A DNA stretch of 64,000 nucleotides from Holothuria scabra (lineage: Eukaryota > Echinodermata > Holothuroidea > Aspidochirotida > Holothuriidae). The stretch is taken from contig CM074179.1 in NCBI GenBank assembly GCA_037179385.1, positions 4,774,001 to 4,838,000 on the forward strand, written 5' to 3'. The notes beneath the pieces are model-generated. The model worked only from the letters and a program-made list of their open reading frames with translations, was not told the DNA's origin and ran no database searches. Position 1 is the first letter of the stretch; every line of letters begins with the position of its first letter. The position numbers and the translations under genes were made by a program. Shown here piece after piece: positions 12,173-24,410 of this stretch.

Positions 12173-15100
12173 ACTTACAGTATACTGTACAACCAAAAGG
12201 TCATGGTTACTTTGCTTCCGATTGATTTCCCCAAATGGCCGATAGCTGTGAATACTTTAGGGGTTGGGATGGTGTATCCTCCTCCCCCTTAGAAAAGTTA
12301 CTGCATCACCACACATCAAGGCTTAGCTCATTTATTGCAACTCATAGATTTTGTGTAAAACAAGTGTGCATTTTGTGGGGAATAAAGGTAGGCCATGTGT
12401 ACAGTATGTTAATATGATGCATAAGGTGTGCGGGGAACGACTGCATGTGCAGCAATTAATCATTGGAAACGGATTGTTTCCAGAAATTTTCAAAAGGGTT
12501 GACCCAATTTGTTGGTGTCTAGAAGGAGATACTTCTGTTAACAATGCCGAGTGGTTGTTTGCAGTTGGCTTATATTACCCGTATAGAACTTTTTGTCAAG
12601 TCCACGGCATGCGTTATTTTTGCTCATTTAGCATTTGTAGTCATAGTTATAAAGTGACATGGTGGTCATGTAGATTCTACCTGCTTCGACTAAAAAATTC
12701 CCAAATTTCACGATTTCTTCTAAACAATTTTGGCGTTTGAGAATTTCCTTTTTACTTTGCCGCATGCTAGGCTATTTTGCTAGAGGGAACGATATTTTTC
12801 CCCCAATATTTTCGCGGATAAACATTCCCAAATAATTTTATCAAGGCCACGGTCTATCCGAAGTGTATTTGTCAAGCACAATGCTGACCACATTTTGGGC
12901 CATCTAGGATCGCTCGTTTCATTGCCTGTTGGTGTCGCATTGCTCATTTATACTCCTTTTTTTATTAATCTGTTTCTTGCTGACAAAGAGAGTGATGACG
13001 ATTTGGCAAATTCGACGTATTGTAACAACTCTTTATGTAATTATAAGGAGGGATGTTTTCCTGCCCTGTTTGAAATTTCTAGCTGTCTCTAAGGGCTTAG
13101 GTGCAAAATGGTGCTATATTTTGTTTGTTTTTTATGCACAATCCTGATGCTGGAAATGTCCTGATCAGTCGCCCTTCAGTGACAAGTTGTACCCCATGTT
13201 AAAGAAAAAAAAATGTGAAAATCTACATTGTTCTGTTCATTTCAGTTCTTGATTTCACAAAAAGAAAATACCGTGGACCAAGTGTTCCACAATTGGCGAG
13301 TTTGGTAATTCATTCGTCGCCGCATGGAATTGTGGGGAACCGTGCGAGATATACAAACAGAGCTCAGCACGTAGCGTACATTGTTGCCTTATTTCGTCAG
13401 TATGTGCATGCAACACTAAGTATCGAGTGAACTCGAACGAAAATAGGGGTCTCAGTCCTACTTTAAGGCAGGTTTAAATGCAAATGTTTACACCCAAAAA
13501 GACAATTTAGACACAATACACTGCACAAAGCCACACTACTGTAGATTCTTCTCTTTATGTTATGGATGGATTGAGAAAGAATGATTTCACGAAGTTTTCA
13601 TGTAAACTCAAATTTCGGAATACATGCTGTAGGTGCGGGATTAGTTTATCTCGATAATTTGGAGGATGTGCGCACGTGTTTAGCCACCAAAATGAATTAC
13701 CGAACTGGCTTATTATCCTCTATTCCTCTAAACTCTGCTGGCAATGCTTGGGCTAAAATTATATTTACCATTCGGTGAAATGGTCATGTATCGTCTCAGT
13801 AGAAAACAATACACAACGGAATTGAAACACTTTGTGTATGCGACGCTGCAACCCAAATTCAACGTCCAATTTTTTTGCCAAGGAGAAGGGGTCAGTTTAA
13901 ACCGATAAAAGCGTCCGTTGCGCGAATTTTGAGTCCACAGCACTGTAAGGTATCTTAGCAGTTTTCATCCATTCTTCAAATTGAAACTGCAACAACCTAA
14001 CCAACTGACCACAGGCTGCCAAAAAATTCCGTCACTCTCAGCCTTCTTGTGACCATTGGTACCGTCATTCACACGATGACATGTGATTGATCTTTAGGGG
14101 ATAACTTCGGGCACCTTCACGTCTGGCAATGGAAAACATTCGCCCGAGATTCTGCCATTTCGGGCGAAGTTGCCGCGCAGAAATGTAAAGCCTGGCTAAA
14201 GAAATAATCTGCCCACATGTGTCGAGAATTTTTGAAATATTTTTCATTCTTCGTAAAGATTACCATACTTGCATTACCTAATTACGGTGCTTCTTGTTTT
14301 CCTGCCAAATGTATGAAAGGATTTGTTTATTCGGTTTCCAAACTCTTGAAAATCGTGGAAAAGACTTAGAGTCTATGGAATAACTGTTTTTTAAAAGCTT
14401 CCCCAAAATGTTGCGAATTTTTGCAACCTTTTCAAAATTCGGAGGCTATTCGGCCACTTCCGAAAAATGCTGGGAATTGACTTGGAGAAGAGAATGATGA
14501 CTGTTTTATGAATTCTTCAAATATGTAACACTTTTTTTATTCTTTAGTTGTCATAAAAAAAAATCTCTATGACGACTCTTTCGTCTGGCAAATTTTTAAT
14601 GTCTGAATGTGTTCAGAAATTAACACTTTTTTCCTCGCTTTGTTAACACGTTTAGATGCTACACACACCGTCGTGTTTATTCCAAGACGTTTCCCGGATT
14701 TCCGAGTCAGTTCTAAACGCATTCAATTTTTGAACGTTTAGTGTTTAATTTCTAAACATGTTTAGAGTTAAAAGGTCTTAGGTGTTTTAAGAATGCATGA
14801 CAGATTTTTGAGATTGGAATAGCTAGCCGATTTTTCCATATCCATGTCCGGATTTCAGATCCTTTGCAAAATTTCTGGGGCTAGCCTGTCCCCTCAGTGC
14901 CCGGCTTCCCCGCCTCGTACATCTTTGCCAACCACTATTGCCGCTGTCGGCCGGTTGGCCCCAGCCAATTGCTCCAAAAGCAGTTTGGATAAGGGCCGGA
15001 ACTCCCTACTTATCAATTCCGTGATTGAGTTTGCGTAAGGAACTTTCGCATGTCATCATGACAAGCGCATGTCTTGCGATACCAATGCCCACATATTAAA

Positions 15101-17369
15101 ACCATTCAAAACCCATTTTTCACTGTCACGCGCCCAACGTACCTCGGAGAGCTATTGCAAATAACTTTTTTACGAGCAATCCAAACCTGTAGACAAATAC
15201 AATGCCTCATCTTAAGGGGGGGGGGGGGGAGTGCATAAAGATACATGAGCCCCACGGCAGTGGTGTAGCTAAACTTCTTTCAAGAGGGGCAAGCACCAAA
15301 ATTTTCCGATTTTTCCTATAGTGTGAACACAACGGAATTAGAATAATTAGGGTAGGGTAATTTCCGTCGAGCAGAGTGCGCCTAAAATTTGTGTTCTTTC
15401 AAACAAATATTTGTAAATATGGAGCTTGTAATTTAGATTCTGGGTTTCCTGTGAGGACTGAGAAATTTGAAAAATTTTGGGACTATTGAAGAATCTGCGT
15501 TTCCTGTTAGCATATATCTGAGATAGCATGTGGCCTGAAGATTGTCGTTGTTACATTATAATTTTATCTAATTAGTGCGGATTGAGGCTTCCTGGGCTTC
15601 CTCCATTCAAACTTTGTTGCCTTTTGTAGACAAAGTATTTCATCATTAAGAGCCTATATTGAAGGAAATTTAGGGAAACGGTACTATAGCGACCCGGAAA
15701 AGTTTATCACTGAACTGATTTATGAACGACCACTTACTGCAATAGAGGTTGCCATTTGGTGCGCTCAAAGCGATACGCGCGGAAATTTCAAATAATAACA
15801 AATATGGAGCTTTTATTAGACGAATTCGAAACTTAATGAAGAAAAGTTTGGAAAATCGCACTGTTCCCTTGTTGAATGGTGTCTCAAATGGCAAATTCCC
15901 GAATTTTCCATTTTTTCCAGTGGGAGAGGGCCATGCCACTGCCCCACGGTAAAGCCTGGATCTAAGGTGTCCTCATTTGAGAGTTTTGGAATGTACAGTT
16001 TCGTACCGTGGATCAGTGTAAATAGATTTCAAACTTTATGCCTCCTTAGAAAAGGTTTGATGTACCTCCCATAGGTCCCTGCTAAAATCCTAGATGCGCC
16101 AGCGAAGATATAAAGTGAACGAAGAGAGGAAAAATTCCCAGGAACAGCATAAACTTGAAGGGGCGGGTAGGTTTGGACTGGGGGTATTTCCCTGTTGCTT
16201 ATACACGGTCCCAGAACCCAAATAATAACATCTGGCGATTTATTTTCTCACCTCGATATCTACGTCTTAGCCTCCATGAATTCATGCTCTGAGCTCTCAC
16301 TGATTTCTCCCCCGGACCCACCCATGGCCTAACGGGACATCTTTTTCTGGGGGGTGACTTCTTGCTCGACGCCAGATCCCCACCAGGGCATAATCTCTGC
16401 CGGGGGGGGGGGGCGACTTGTCCCTTGACCCACTATAGTGTCCCTTAGACGGTTTTGTTATCTCCACCATTTCTTGTCCTCATTTTACGGTCCCCCCCCC
16501 CCCCCAACACACACACCACCCAAACAATTTTCAAATCCTGTAGCTTCAACCGATGAAAACATTTTTGGTATTTTGTCAGTGGGGTTTTCGGGGAGATAAT
16601 TTTTCCTTCAGACGCCTTATGTATGAGCTTGCAGCAATTGTTGTCGTACAGGCTAGCCAAAAATTTATAAAGTTTACTTGTATAATTATAGTTCTTTCGA
16701 ATTACAGTCCTTTACAGTGCATTGACCGACTATCGCTGGTAAAGTTATGCTTTGGATAATACAGAATAATGCTGTGGCCTTACCAGTGAAAGGAGTGAAA
16801 ACGTGGGAGAAGTGAGGAGAAACAACTGTATTGCCTCTGTGCATGCAGCTAGGCTGTTGTATTACCAGACACTCATCTAAATCTAAACAGAGAGTTACCA
16901 TTCCTCCTCAGTGCGTTATAAAGTGACAACGTATAAAAACGTACTAGCTTTGCTTAGTGTACATACAGCTCTTTGGTGTCAACAAGCACACAATACTTTT
17001 ACACTGGTTTCTCATAATATAGCACTGCTTTACAACAGTCAATGCTGACCACTGCTGAAAAGAAGGTTATTAGGCAGACGAAGATGTTTTGATTTGGGTT
17101 TCAAATGACATGAATGAAAACTTCATGACCAGACGCAACGCGTGTGGCACAGTTGTAAACTGGGCAACCAAGGACCAGCAAACCAGATGTAATTAGCTGG
17201 TCCGCCTCAGGCCGATCCAAGGACACATGATCCTAGGCTTTTAATAGCTTTTATGATCCGTGTAGTGAGCTTAGTTTACCAAGTGGGTTTCCCCGATCAA
17301 AGTGGGGAGGAGATTCAAAAACTTTTTAGTGGTGGCAGCATAATCCTTTGGGGGACTGCGGCTGACCTT
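12173..17369. other. Non-coding stretch with long G and C homopolymers
   Basis: The longest frame (129 codons at 12351-12740, plus) has no recognisable domain and neighbours stops in all frames, so I do not call it a gene. Homopolymers occur at 15215-15229 (G), 16400-16411 (G) and 16492-16505 (C). No terminal repeats or LINE homology were seen until about 17370. Confidence 0.4.
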
Positions 17370-17377
17370 TAAAGAAA

Positions 17378-18371
17378 TTGAAATGTTGCAGGCACATGCT
17401 GCCCGCAACACGTACGACCTTCAACCTAAAGTTCAGGTCTGATGCCGCCCGTGTGAAAGGCGTGTCCTGCTTGAAGGGGGCAGAGGGACTCGCTGTCACT
17501 CCATATGATCGCTCTGTGGTAGTGACGGTGCTGTACCTGAACTTCGAGGTCGGGCAGCGCCTGGCTGCGAGGGTTCTGGGCCAGTACGGAACTGTCTCAG
17601 ACATGCGAATGTGTATTTACACTGAAGGTGAATTGAAAGGCATTCTTAATGGCAAGAGGCAGTTCCGTATGGAACTCGAGAGGGACATCCCATCCTTCCT
17701 GTTTATTGGGGGTTCCAAGGCCCACATAAGGTATTTTGGGCAGCCCGCACGTGTTTTAAGTGCTCTAAAGAGGGTCACGAGGCCAAGTCGTGTCCCAACA
17801 AACGTTGCGGCAGGTGCCTGTTGCTGGGGCACGACAGGGCAGATTGCCCCAACGAGGTGCGGTGTAATATTTGCAGGGAGGATGGGCATGTTTCTGGTGC
17901 GTGTCACACATCGTACTCTGCCCGTGCCGGTGCAGGTGTGGGGCAGGCACCGGAGGCATCGCAGCCGGGACCGGAATATTCCACTCAGGAATTGGAGGAG
18001 GCAGCTAATGAAGTGGAACAAGATTTCCTCGCCTCCAAACAACGTGAGGCGGGTACTGGATCTCCCAAGGCAGACTCTCCACCATCATCCCAATTAACCC
18101 CATGGAGGCTGATGTGACAACAGTTGTGGAGGACCTCCACCTCTCCTCCGATTCTATTAATGAGATGTCAGATGATGGAGAGCCTGCTTCTGAGCCTCCT
18201 CCAAAGGATGCACCATCGGGGGAGGGCTGGTTTGACTTGTGTGGGGGATCTGTGCCAGAATCCCCACTCAAGAGGTCGGCCTCATGTGAGGTGTCAGACT
18301 GTGGGGGCAATGCGGAGCCAATACCCAAGAATCCGCAGAGCACAAAGGCCAAGTCTCAGGTAAACACGTAG
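17378..18371 (+). pseudogene. LINE ORF1 remnant (RRM-like region and CCHC knuckles), copy A
   Basis: This is an RNA-binding nucleocapsid-like protein that would coat LINE RNA. It lies in three frames. The N-terminal RRM-like part (VVVTVLYLNFEVGQRLAARV) occupies 17378-17745. A one-base loss near 17747 (GCACGTGTTTTAAGTGC) shifts frame before the knuckles. The knuckle part CSKEGHEAKSC, CGRCLLLGHDRADC, CNICREDGHVSGAC runs to about 18100. A second shift leads to the acidic, Ser/Pro-rich tail ending at a TAG at 18369-18371. The tail motif SGEGWFDL is shared by the other copies. It is not expressible as one protein. Confidence 0.8.
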
Positions 18372-18380
18372 CTGTCCCTC

Positions 18381-21300
18381 TTGACCCTAAATGTTAATGG
18401 CTTGAGGGACAGTCGGAAGCGATCCAGAATACTTCACTTTTGTAAATCACTGGGTGTGGACTTCGCTTTTCTCCAGGAGACCCATATTGTAAATGAGGAT
18501 GGTGTCCACACCTGGTCCTTCGAATGGGGTGGGGGTTTGTATGCTTCCTTTGGTTCCCCGACGTCTTGTGGTTCAGTTATTTTACTTTCGCCTAGGGGGT
18601 CCACCCTGGTCGGAAAAGTTGATTCTGATCACGCGGGTCGGTTGGTGTGCGTAACAATAAAGCACCCATGTGGAACCTTTCTGTGTAACGTTTACGCACC
18701 CAATCGGCCTTTAGATAGGAACTTTTTCATGACCCTGCCATCCTTCGTTCCTGGCAGTGCCCCTTGTATCCTGGCTGGAGATTTTAACTGTGTCCCTGAC
18801 GTACAGCTCGACCGTATGTCCTCTTGTGTGTCTTCGGGCTGTAGCGTTGGCATGGCGGAACTGGACATGTTTACAAAGAATCACGACATGGTTGACATTT
18901 GGAGAGTGCAACATCCCGGTTTGTCCGTGTTCACTTGGCACCGCCCTGATGGCACGGAGGCGTGAAGGTTGGACCGGGTGTACTCTCCGTCGGCCTTGTC
19001 TCCGAGTGATTGTGAAGTTGTGGCATGTCCAGTTTCGGACCATGATGCAGTTACTGTCTCCTTCCAACCCCCTGAGTCATGGCCTTCTGGGAGGGGGTTC
19101 TGGAAAATGAATACAGATATCTTAACGGAGGCTGAATATAAGGAACAACTGAAAGCCAGGTACGAAGGGTGGCGAACACTGAGGCCGGCCTTTTCAACGG
19201 GTTTAGAATGGTGGGATGAAGTTAAGTCTCGCATCAAACAGGAGTATTGTGTAGCAAGAGCTCGTCGAAGAGTTCCTCTCGATCTGCGTTAGGGATAGGA
19301 AAGGGGACTCCTCCGCACTCCATGCCATCCAGCAGCACCTTGATCAGAAGTTGCATGGGGTCCGTGTTCGTGCTCGCGTTCACTGCGTGGAGGCGGAGGA
19401 AAGGTCAACCTTCAAATTGATCGCCGTATTAGAGCAGTCCGTGACGTCCACGGTACGGTACAGAAGGACCCCCTCGACATTGTCGAAGTGTATCAGAACT
19501 TCTATAAACAGCTTTACACCCAGGCAGATGTCGATGGGGTCCTTCAAAAGTCAAAAGTTCATAAGTTCATAAGTTCAAAAATAGATAATATTGATAAGTT
19601 CCCCTCTACAGAGCAGAACAATGAACTTGGTTCCCCCTTGACTGTCGACGAGCTCTGGAAGGCGGTGACGAAAATGAAGGACGGAAAGTCGCCAGGGTCG
19701 GACGGTATCCCGGTAGAATTCTTGGGGTACCGTTGGACATGATCTCCGGGATGTATTTACCTCTGCCTTCCTTGCTGGTTCGTTAAGCCCCTCGCAGCGC
19801 TACCCAAGTCTGGAGACCCCCTTGAACCGAAAAACAAGCGACCAATAACGTTGTTATTGTGGACTACAAGATCCTGGCGAAAGCCCTTTGCAACCGGCTG
19901 GGTACTGTCATGCCGGATCTTGTAGGGCCCTTTCAGACGTGTGCGGTGCGGGGACACAGTATTCAGCAAAACCTCTGGTTGGTGCGGGACTTAGTAGCGT
20001 ATGTAATCTCCCTCCCTCGCTTATCTCCCTCGATCAGGAGAAGGCCTTTGACATGGTTGATCACGGATTGATCACGGATTCCTTTTTAAAGTCTTAAAGA
20101 AGTTTTGTCTGAACTCTTTCTTTGTTAAATTGATCGCTTTATTGTATAATAATGTATATAGTCGTGTTATTGTCAATGGCATACCGTCTGACCCCTTCAG
20201 AGTACAACGTGGGGTACGGCAGGGATGCCCCCTGTCACCTTTACTCTATGTATTGTTTAGTGAATCGCTTGCGAGAGCCCTCCATGAAGACCCTTTCTTT
20301 CGACCTTTCCATATTCATATTCCTGGTGGTGCCACAGTCAAGTGCCTTCAGTATGCTGATGATGTCACGTGTGTAGTCTCTGACCTAGCTTCCTTCAGGG
20401 CCCTGTCTGACATCCTGTCTACCTTTCAAAGAGAGACTGGTGCCAGACTGAACCCCGCAAAGACAAAAGGACTCCGTCTGGGTAAGTGGCGGTGGAAACA
20501 ACTGCGCTTCGTGGCATCTTGGGTTGACGATGCCATGAAAATCAATGGCATATGGTTTGGTTACGACTCACCTGAGTCACCTACCTGGAACGAAAAGGTG
20601 GACTTGGCGGAAGCTAGGATGACAGACTATGGGGAGCGTTACATTAGTCTAATGGGGAAAGTATTATTAATCGTTTCATTTACCTTCCCTTGTGGTACCC
20701 GGGTACTTTTCTAGTTGCTCCAGTGGGTGCCCTTGTGCGACTTCAGAGGGCCGTATTTAAGTTCTTATGGTCAGGGAAAACGGAGCTTTCACATGGGGGG
20801 GGGGGGGGGGGGCGGGGGTTGTCATTGCGTCGGTTCTTTCCGTCCCTGTTTGGTAAGACATATTCAAAGACATATTGTCACATGAGGGATACTCTCCGTA
20901 TGATGTCAACTGTAGGGGAGGTTTCGCAGTCCAGCGCGGGGGACCTGTACCGGGCCATTTTTGATGACTTGGCGGGCCAGGTCCATCCAAGCGATTATGC
21001 CTTACAGCCGGAAGTGTGGACCGTAGTGCACAGCAAGTCACTAGACTACCGCCGGCGAGACTTGCTGTGGCGAATTGCACATGATGCCATTGAAACCAAT
21101 CTCAAGCGCCTTCGGTGGCGTCTTGGAGATGGCATATGCCCCCGCACTGGGTGTACAAAATGGGAGAACGTGCCCCATGTGGTTTGGCATTGTGGTTTTG
21201 TGGCCCTCCTCTGGGAGTGGTTTCAAGTCCTGGCTGACCGGCTAACGCTTTGCAACACTTGGGCGGTCAGCCAGGACTATGCATGTTGGCGTCGGTAAAG

Positions 21301-21420
21301 ACGGAAATCAAACTGAGGGTCGAGGCCGACTTTGTTCGTTTGCCGGGGTCCACGTTCGACAGACGTTGGGGACCAATTGTTTCGCTGCGGGCGGGGCGGG
21401 TGATAGTTAGTAATTAATCC
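18381..21420 (+). pseudogene. LINE ORF2 remnant (endonuclease and reverse transcriptase), copy A
   Basis: ORF2 would nick target DNA and copy LINE RNA into it. The endonuclease part (18381-19065) shows LNVNGLRD, LQETH, AGDFNCVPD and SDHDAV. It is cut by TGA at 18964-18966, where other copies read a serine codon. RT follows: PITLL-like text near 19845, DQEKAFDMVDH near 20035-20065 with a small duplication, GVRQGCPLSPLLYVL at 20211-20255 and QYADDVT at 20349-20369. A G-run at 20795-20812 replaces about 150 bp. The C-terminal Cys/His motif (CPRTGCTKWENVPHVVWHC) lies near 21140-21195. The ATG present in copies F and H is missing. Confidence 0.85.
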
Positions 21421-21623
21421 TGTGTTTCCTCTTTGTTTGGTAATGTGTAAATAGGTGAGTTTGTAAATAGTAATGGGTTGGGGTGGGTTTTGTAAATTAT
21501 CCTCACAAAATCTTTCTTTGCGTCCGTAATGGTATGAATTCTGTGCATAGTTCAAGGTATGTTTTGTCCCGTCTTGTCTGAGTTGTGTTATTGGTTCTCC
21601 GTGCCCGTTTCTATGTACGTAAA

Positions 21624-21850
21624 AAGTGCATTGAAACGGCACATACAAACAAACAAAAAACGGCTTTTAAGTGCATTGAAACGGCACATACAAACAAACA
21701 AAAAACGGCTTTTTAAGTGCATCGAAACGGACACTCTCAAACAGAAAGACAAACACAAAAAAACAAAACTCAAACCGGATCGGGCAGAAACAGAAATGCA
21801 AACTTTTTAAAAACTGCTAAATCAAACAGAAAATTATGAGCATACTAATA
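21624..21850 (-). mobile_element. LINE 3'-end fragment with triplicated tail
   Basis: On the minus strand this reads as a LINE 3' UTR (GATTTAGCAG, GCCCGATCCGGTTTGAG) ending in three tandem copies of a 46-bp tail whose core is GTGCCGTTTCAATGCACTT. The cores start at 21624, 21670 and 21716 on the plus strand. It directly abuts the 3' end of copy A in the opposite orientation. The frames at 21559-21810 and 21588-21773 are translations of the repeat. Confidence 0.8.
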
Positions 21851-21864
21851 CATATCATACTATT

Positions 21865-21983
21865 TCACTATTGTAGCGTTGGTGTGTAGTCCCTCTAGGG
21901 GAAAGGGCTTTTGATCGTGCTCGTTATGAAGCACGCCTGTTCCGTAGTTGTGTTTAGTGTCAGGTTTTCTTACTGCTTTAAAG
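21865..21983 (+). mobile_element. LINE 5' UTR fragment with conserved hairpin
   Basis: The block matches the 5' UTRs of copies E and F: GTTGGTGTGTAGTCCCTCTA, then the hairpin CGTGCTCGTTATGAAGCACG at 21916-21935, then a GTTGTGTTTAGTGTCAGG-like segment. No ORF1 follows. The fragment is cut at about 21983 by another minus-strand LINE tail. Confidence 0.75.
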
Positions 21984-22125
21984 TGCATTGAAACGGCAGA
22001 TACAAACAAAACTCAAACCGGATCGGGCAGAAACATAAATGCAAACTATTTACAAACTGCTAAATCTAACGGAAAATTATGTTCGTTACAGTAAGAAAGC
22101 TATATATACAGATATATACACCAAC
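21984..22125 (-). mobile_element. LINE 3'-end fragment
   Basis: Read on the minus strand, this has the family 3' UTR order (TGTAAATAG-like stretch, GCCCGATCCGGTTTGAG, GCCGTTTCAATGCACTTTAA). It lies directly against the 5' UTR fragment upstream, so one has interrupted the other. The end carrying the TTTAAAGTGCATTGAAACGG text (plus strand) is the element's 3' terminus. Confidence 0.75.
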
Positions 22126-22429
22126 ATAAGTTCCCCACAGACCCACCCTATTCCACATTAAAGGCATATTTTCATCATCCCAATCAGTTCCAATTCTCCC
22201 GACCTACTTACTTCTAGCCCCTCCCACATTTATCTAATTGCTTCATGGCTTGTCCCAGTGGCCATGCAAGTCCATAATGTGTAATCATGACACACTCTGT
22301 GCCCATGCTGTGTAATTTAGCTATGATGCATTGTTTGAATGTGATAGAGCTGTACCAATTGAGAGTTTTGATATATGTATACTGACACTGTAGTTTGGGG
22401 TGACGAATGACTGCCTTTAACCACCACAC
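22126..22429. other. Unassigned spacer
   Basis: No LINE match, gene or repeat was recognised in this stretch. It may be host DNA left between nested insertions. Confidence 0.4.
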
Positions 22430-22541
22430 GGTTCCCCCTCACCGAAACGAGTGGACCCCATCGCCTACCGAACGCCCATTTTGGCAAACGAACGAAGTCG
22501 GACTCAGGCTGTAACCCTTAGCCTCACCGACGCCAGGATGA
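22430..22541 (-). mobile_element. Short LINE ORF2 C-terminal fragment
   Basis: The minus strand matches the last ORF2 codons of the family (the stretch around CGAACGAAGT and GACGCCAGGA parallels copy F at 29940-30035). It is cut at 22541, where the 3' terminus of copy B begins. Copy B therefore appears to have inserted into an older LINE copy here. Confidence 0.65.
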
Positions 22542-22545
22542 CAAA

Positions 22546-23895
22546 GTACTTTTTACGTACAAAAACGGCACGGGCCAATGGCCAACACGACAAACCGAAA
22601 CCGTACTGCACAAAACATAACTATGAACTATTCACATACTTCTAAAGACGTAGGAAACAAAAATTTCTGTGAGAATAAAACCAAATTAAAGTGTTCTTTC
22701 AACGTACAGAAAGGCACGGGCCAGTGGCCCACAAAACGAAACTATTTACAAACTTGTTTGTGGGCCAGAGAACAATATTTCTATGGCAATAATATACAAT
22801 CCCCCAACCCCCTAGTTACAATTGCGGACCCCACCGCCTACCGAACGTCAACCCTCAAACTAACTTCCGCCCTAACTGATGCCAGGACGACGTCCGCAGG
22901 CCTCCCTTCCCCCTAAAGACAATATTACATCGGTCTCTCCATATGGCCAACATATGGTGGGGGCGAAAGTCCATACAAAGCGTAGTCCTGGCTGATCGCC
23001 CAGATCAGTCAGGCCTTGAAACCACTCCCAGAGGACGGCTACAAAGTCACACTGCCAAAACACGTGGGACACACTCTCCCACCTTGTGCATCTATTACGG
23101 GGGCAAATGCCATCTCCAGGACGCCAACGAAAACGCCTGAGATTAGTTACAATGGCGTCGTGCGCAATTCGCCACAGCATGTCTCGACGGCGGAAGTCTA
23201 GTGACTTGCTGTGGACTACACGCCACACTTCTGACCCCAACGCATAGTTATTGGGTTGGACCTGGCCAACCATGTCATCAAAACGGCCCTGTACTGATCC
23301 CCCACACTGGACTGTGAAACATCCCCAATGGTTGACGTAACACGGAGAGTGTCCCTCATATGAAAGTATTCCTTTGTGGGCCTCAAACTGTGAGGTACAC
23401 TGTTGCTAAACAGAGAGGGGAAAAAGGAACGAAATGATAATACCCCCCAATAACGGACAAAGTAGGCAAACGGCATTTGACTACCAACAGCGCAAAAAAC
23501 ACACTTGGTCAGGAGAAAATGGAGTTTCGAGGGAAAGTGAACGAGGCCCTGCCCCCACGCCCAAGCTCCTGATAAACGACCTTTCGTCTGACCAGCTCCG
23601 TTTTTCCTGACCACAGAAACTTCAACCCTCTCCAGTCGCACCAGGACCCTTTCTGGAGCAGCCAGAACAGTGCCCGGGTACCACAAGAGAGGAAAAATAA
23701 AACAATTGATAACTGTTACCTTTCCCAACAGGGTAATATATCGGTCGCTGAAGTCCATCAACCTAGCTTCCACCAGCTCCACTTTCTCATTCCAGGTAAG
23801 TGACTCGGGCGAGCCATAACCAAACCATATGCCATACGAAGCTGCAAAAGGCAGATGTTTTGACCGCCACTTATCTAGGCGAAGTCCTTTGGCCT
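22546..23895 (-). mobile_element. Tx1-like LINE copy B, 3' portion
   Basis: This is a minus-strand copy retaining the 3' UTR and the last third of ORF2. Its 3' UTR (22546-22830) is the same type as copy H (GGCCATTGGCCCGTGCC, TTTTTGTACGTAAAAAGT). The 5' break lies near 23895, inside the RT region shortly after the LRLGKWRSK-like segment, where copy C begins. No target duplication was found. Confidence 0.8.
22870..23830 (-). pseudogene. LINE ORF2 C-terminal remnant, copy B
   Basis: Two minus-strand frames cover the region after the RT catalytic core. The first runs from ELVEARLMDFSDRYITLL through FPLLWYPGTVLAAPERVLV to YFVRYWGVLSFRSF. The second runs from WRVVHSKSLDFRRRDMLWRI to the Cys/His motif CPRNRCTRWESVSHVFWQC. 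A frameshift lies between them near 23240-23270. The G-run between YFVRYW and LSFR is only 6 bases here, probably near the ancestral state, and the insertion-free sequence GTGTGGGGGATCAG (23297-23311, minus) supplies the empty site for the large element in copy H. Confidence 0.8.
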
Positions 23896-24343
23896 CTCCA
23901 TAAGGCCAGCTTTATGGAGGCCGACACAAAGTAAGTATGCCCTGAACACTTGTATTGCACGGCAGACCATACAAGGCATAGTCCTAGCCGACCGCCCGTG
24001 TGTTGCACAACGTTGAGCGATCAGTCAGGACTTGGAACCATTCCCAGAAGAGGGCCACAAATTCACACTGCCAAAACAAATGTGGCACACTCTCCCACTT
24101 TGTGCGCCACCGAAAGCGCTTGAGATTAGTTACAATAGCATCATGTGCGATTCGCCACAACAGGTCTCGCCTGCGGTAATCTGATGATCTGCTGTGGACC
24201 ACACGCCACACTTCCGGCCCTGGAGCATAGTGATTGGATTGGACCTGGCCAACCAATTCTTCAAAAACAGCCCGGTATAGATCCCTTGCACTTAACTGTG
24301 AAACATCCCCAAGTGTAGAAATAAGGAGCGTTTCTCTCATTTG
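23896..24343 (-). pseudogene. LINE ORF2 C-terminal fragment, copy C
   Basis: A minus-strand fragment of ~118 codons reads MRETLLISTLGDVSQLSA, then WRVVHSRSSDYRRRDLLWRI and VPHLFWQCEFVALFWEWF. It lacks about 10 residues before KWESVPH, removing the first two cysteines of the terminal Cys/His motif. It sits between copy B on one side and the oppositely oriented copy D on the other, with no spacer to either. Confidence 0.8.
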
Positions 24344-24410
24344 ACTCGCCTGGTGGCGAGGGCTCTAGGGCAGTACGGAACTGTCTCTGACTGGCGTTGG
24401 GTCAAGTATA

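Larger units (their letters stand above)
17370..21625 (+). mobile_element. Tx1-like LINE copy A, 5'-truncated and decayed
   Basis: The copy starts inside ORF1 (homology to copy H begins at H position ~49081) and runs through ORF2 and the 3' UTR to TGTACGTAAAA near 21624. It lacks the 5' UTR and the first ~60 ORF1 codons. Family assignment rests on the ORF1 triple CCHC knuckle plus an ORF2 endonuclease and RT closest in style to the L1/Tx1 clade (ITLLNVDYKILAKAL, SLDQEKAFDMVDH, GVRQGCPLSPLLYVL, QYADDVT). Many frameshifts and at least two internal deletions show it is dead. Confidence 0.85.

Noticed and set aside
12351..12740. 129-codon plus-strand frame as a host gene
   Set aside because: No domain, no codon pattern, no splice context, and chance frames of this length are expected in 64 kb read in six frames.
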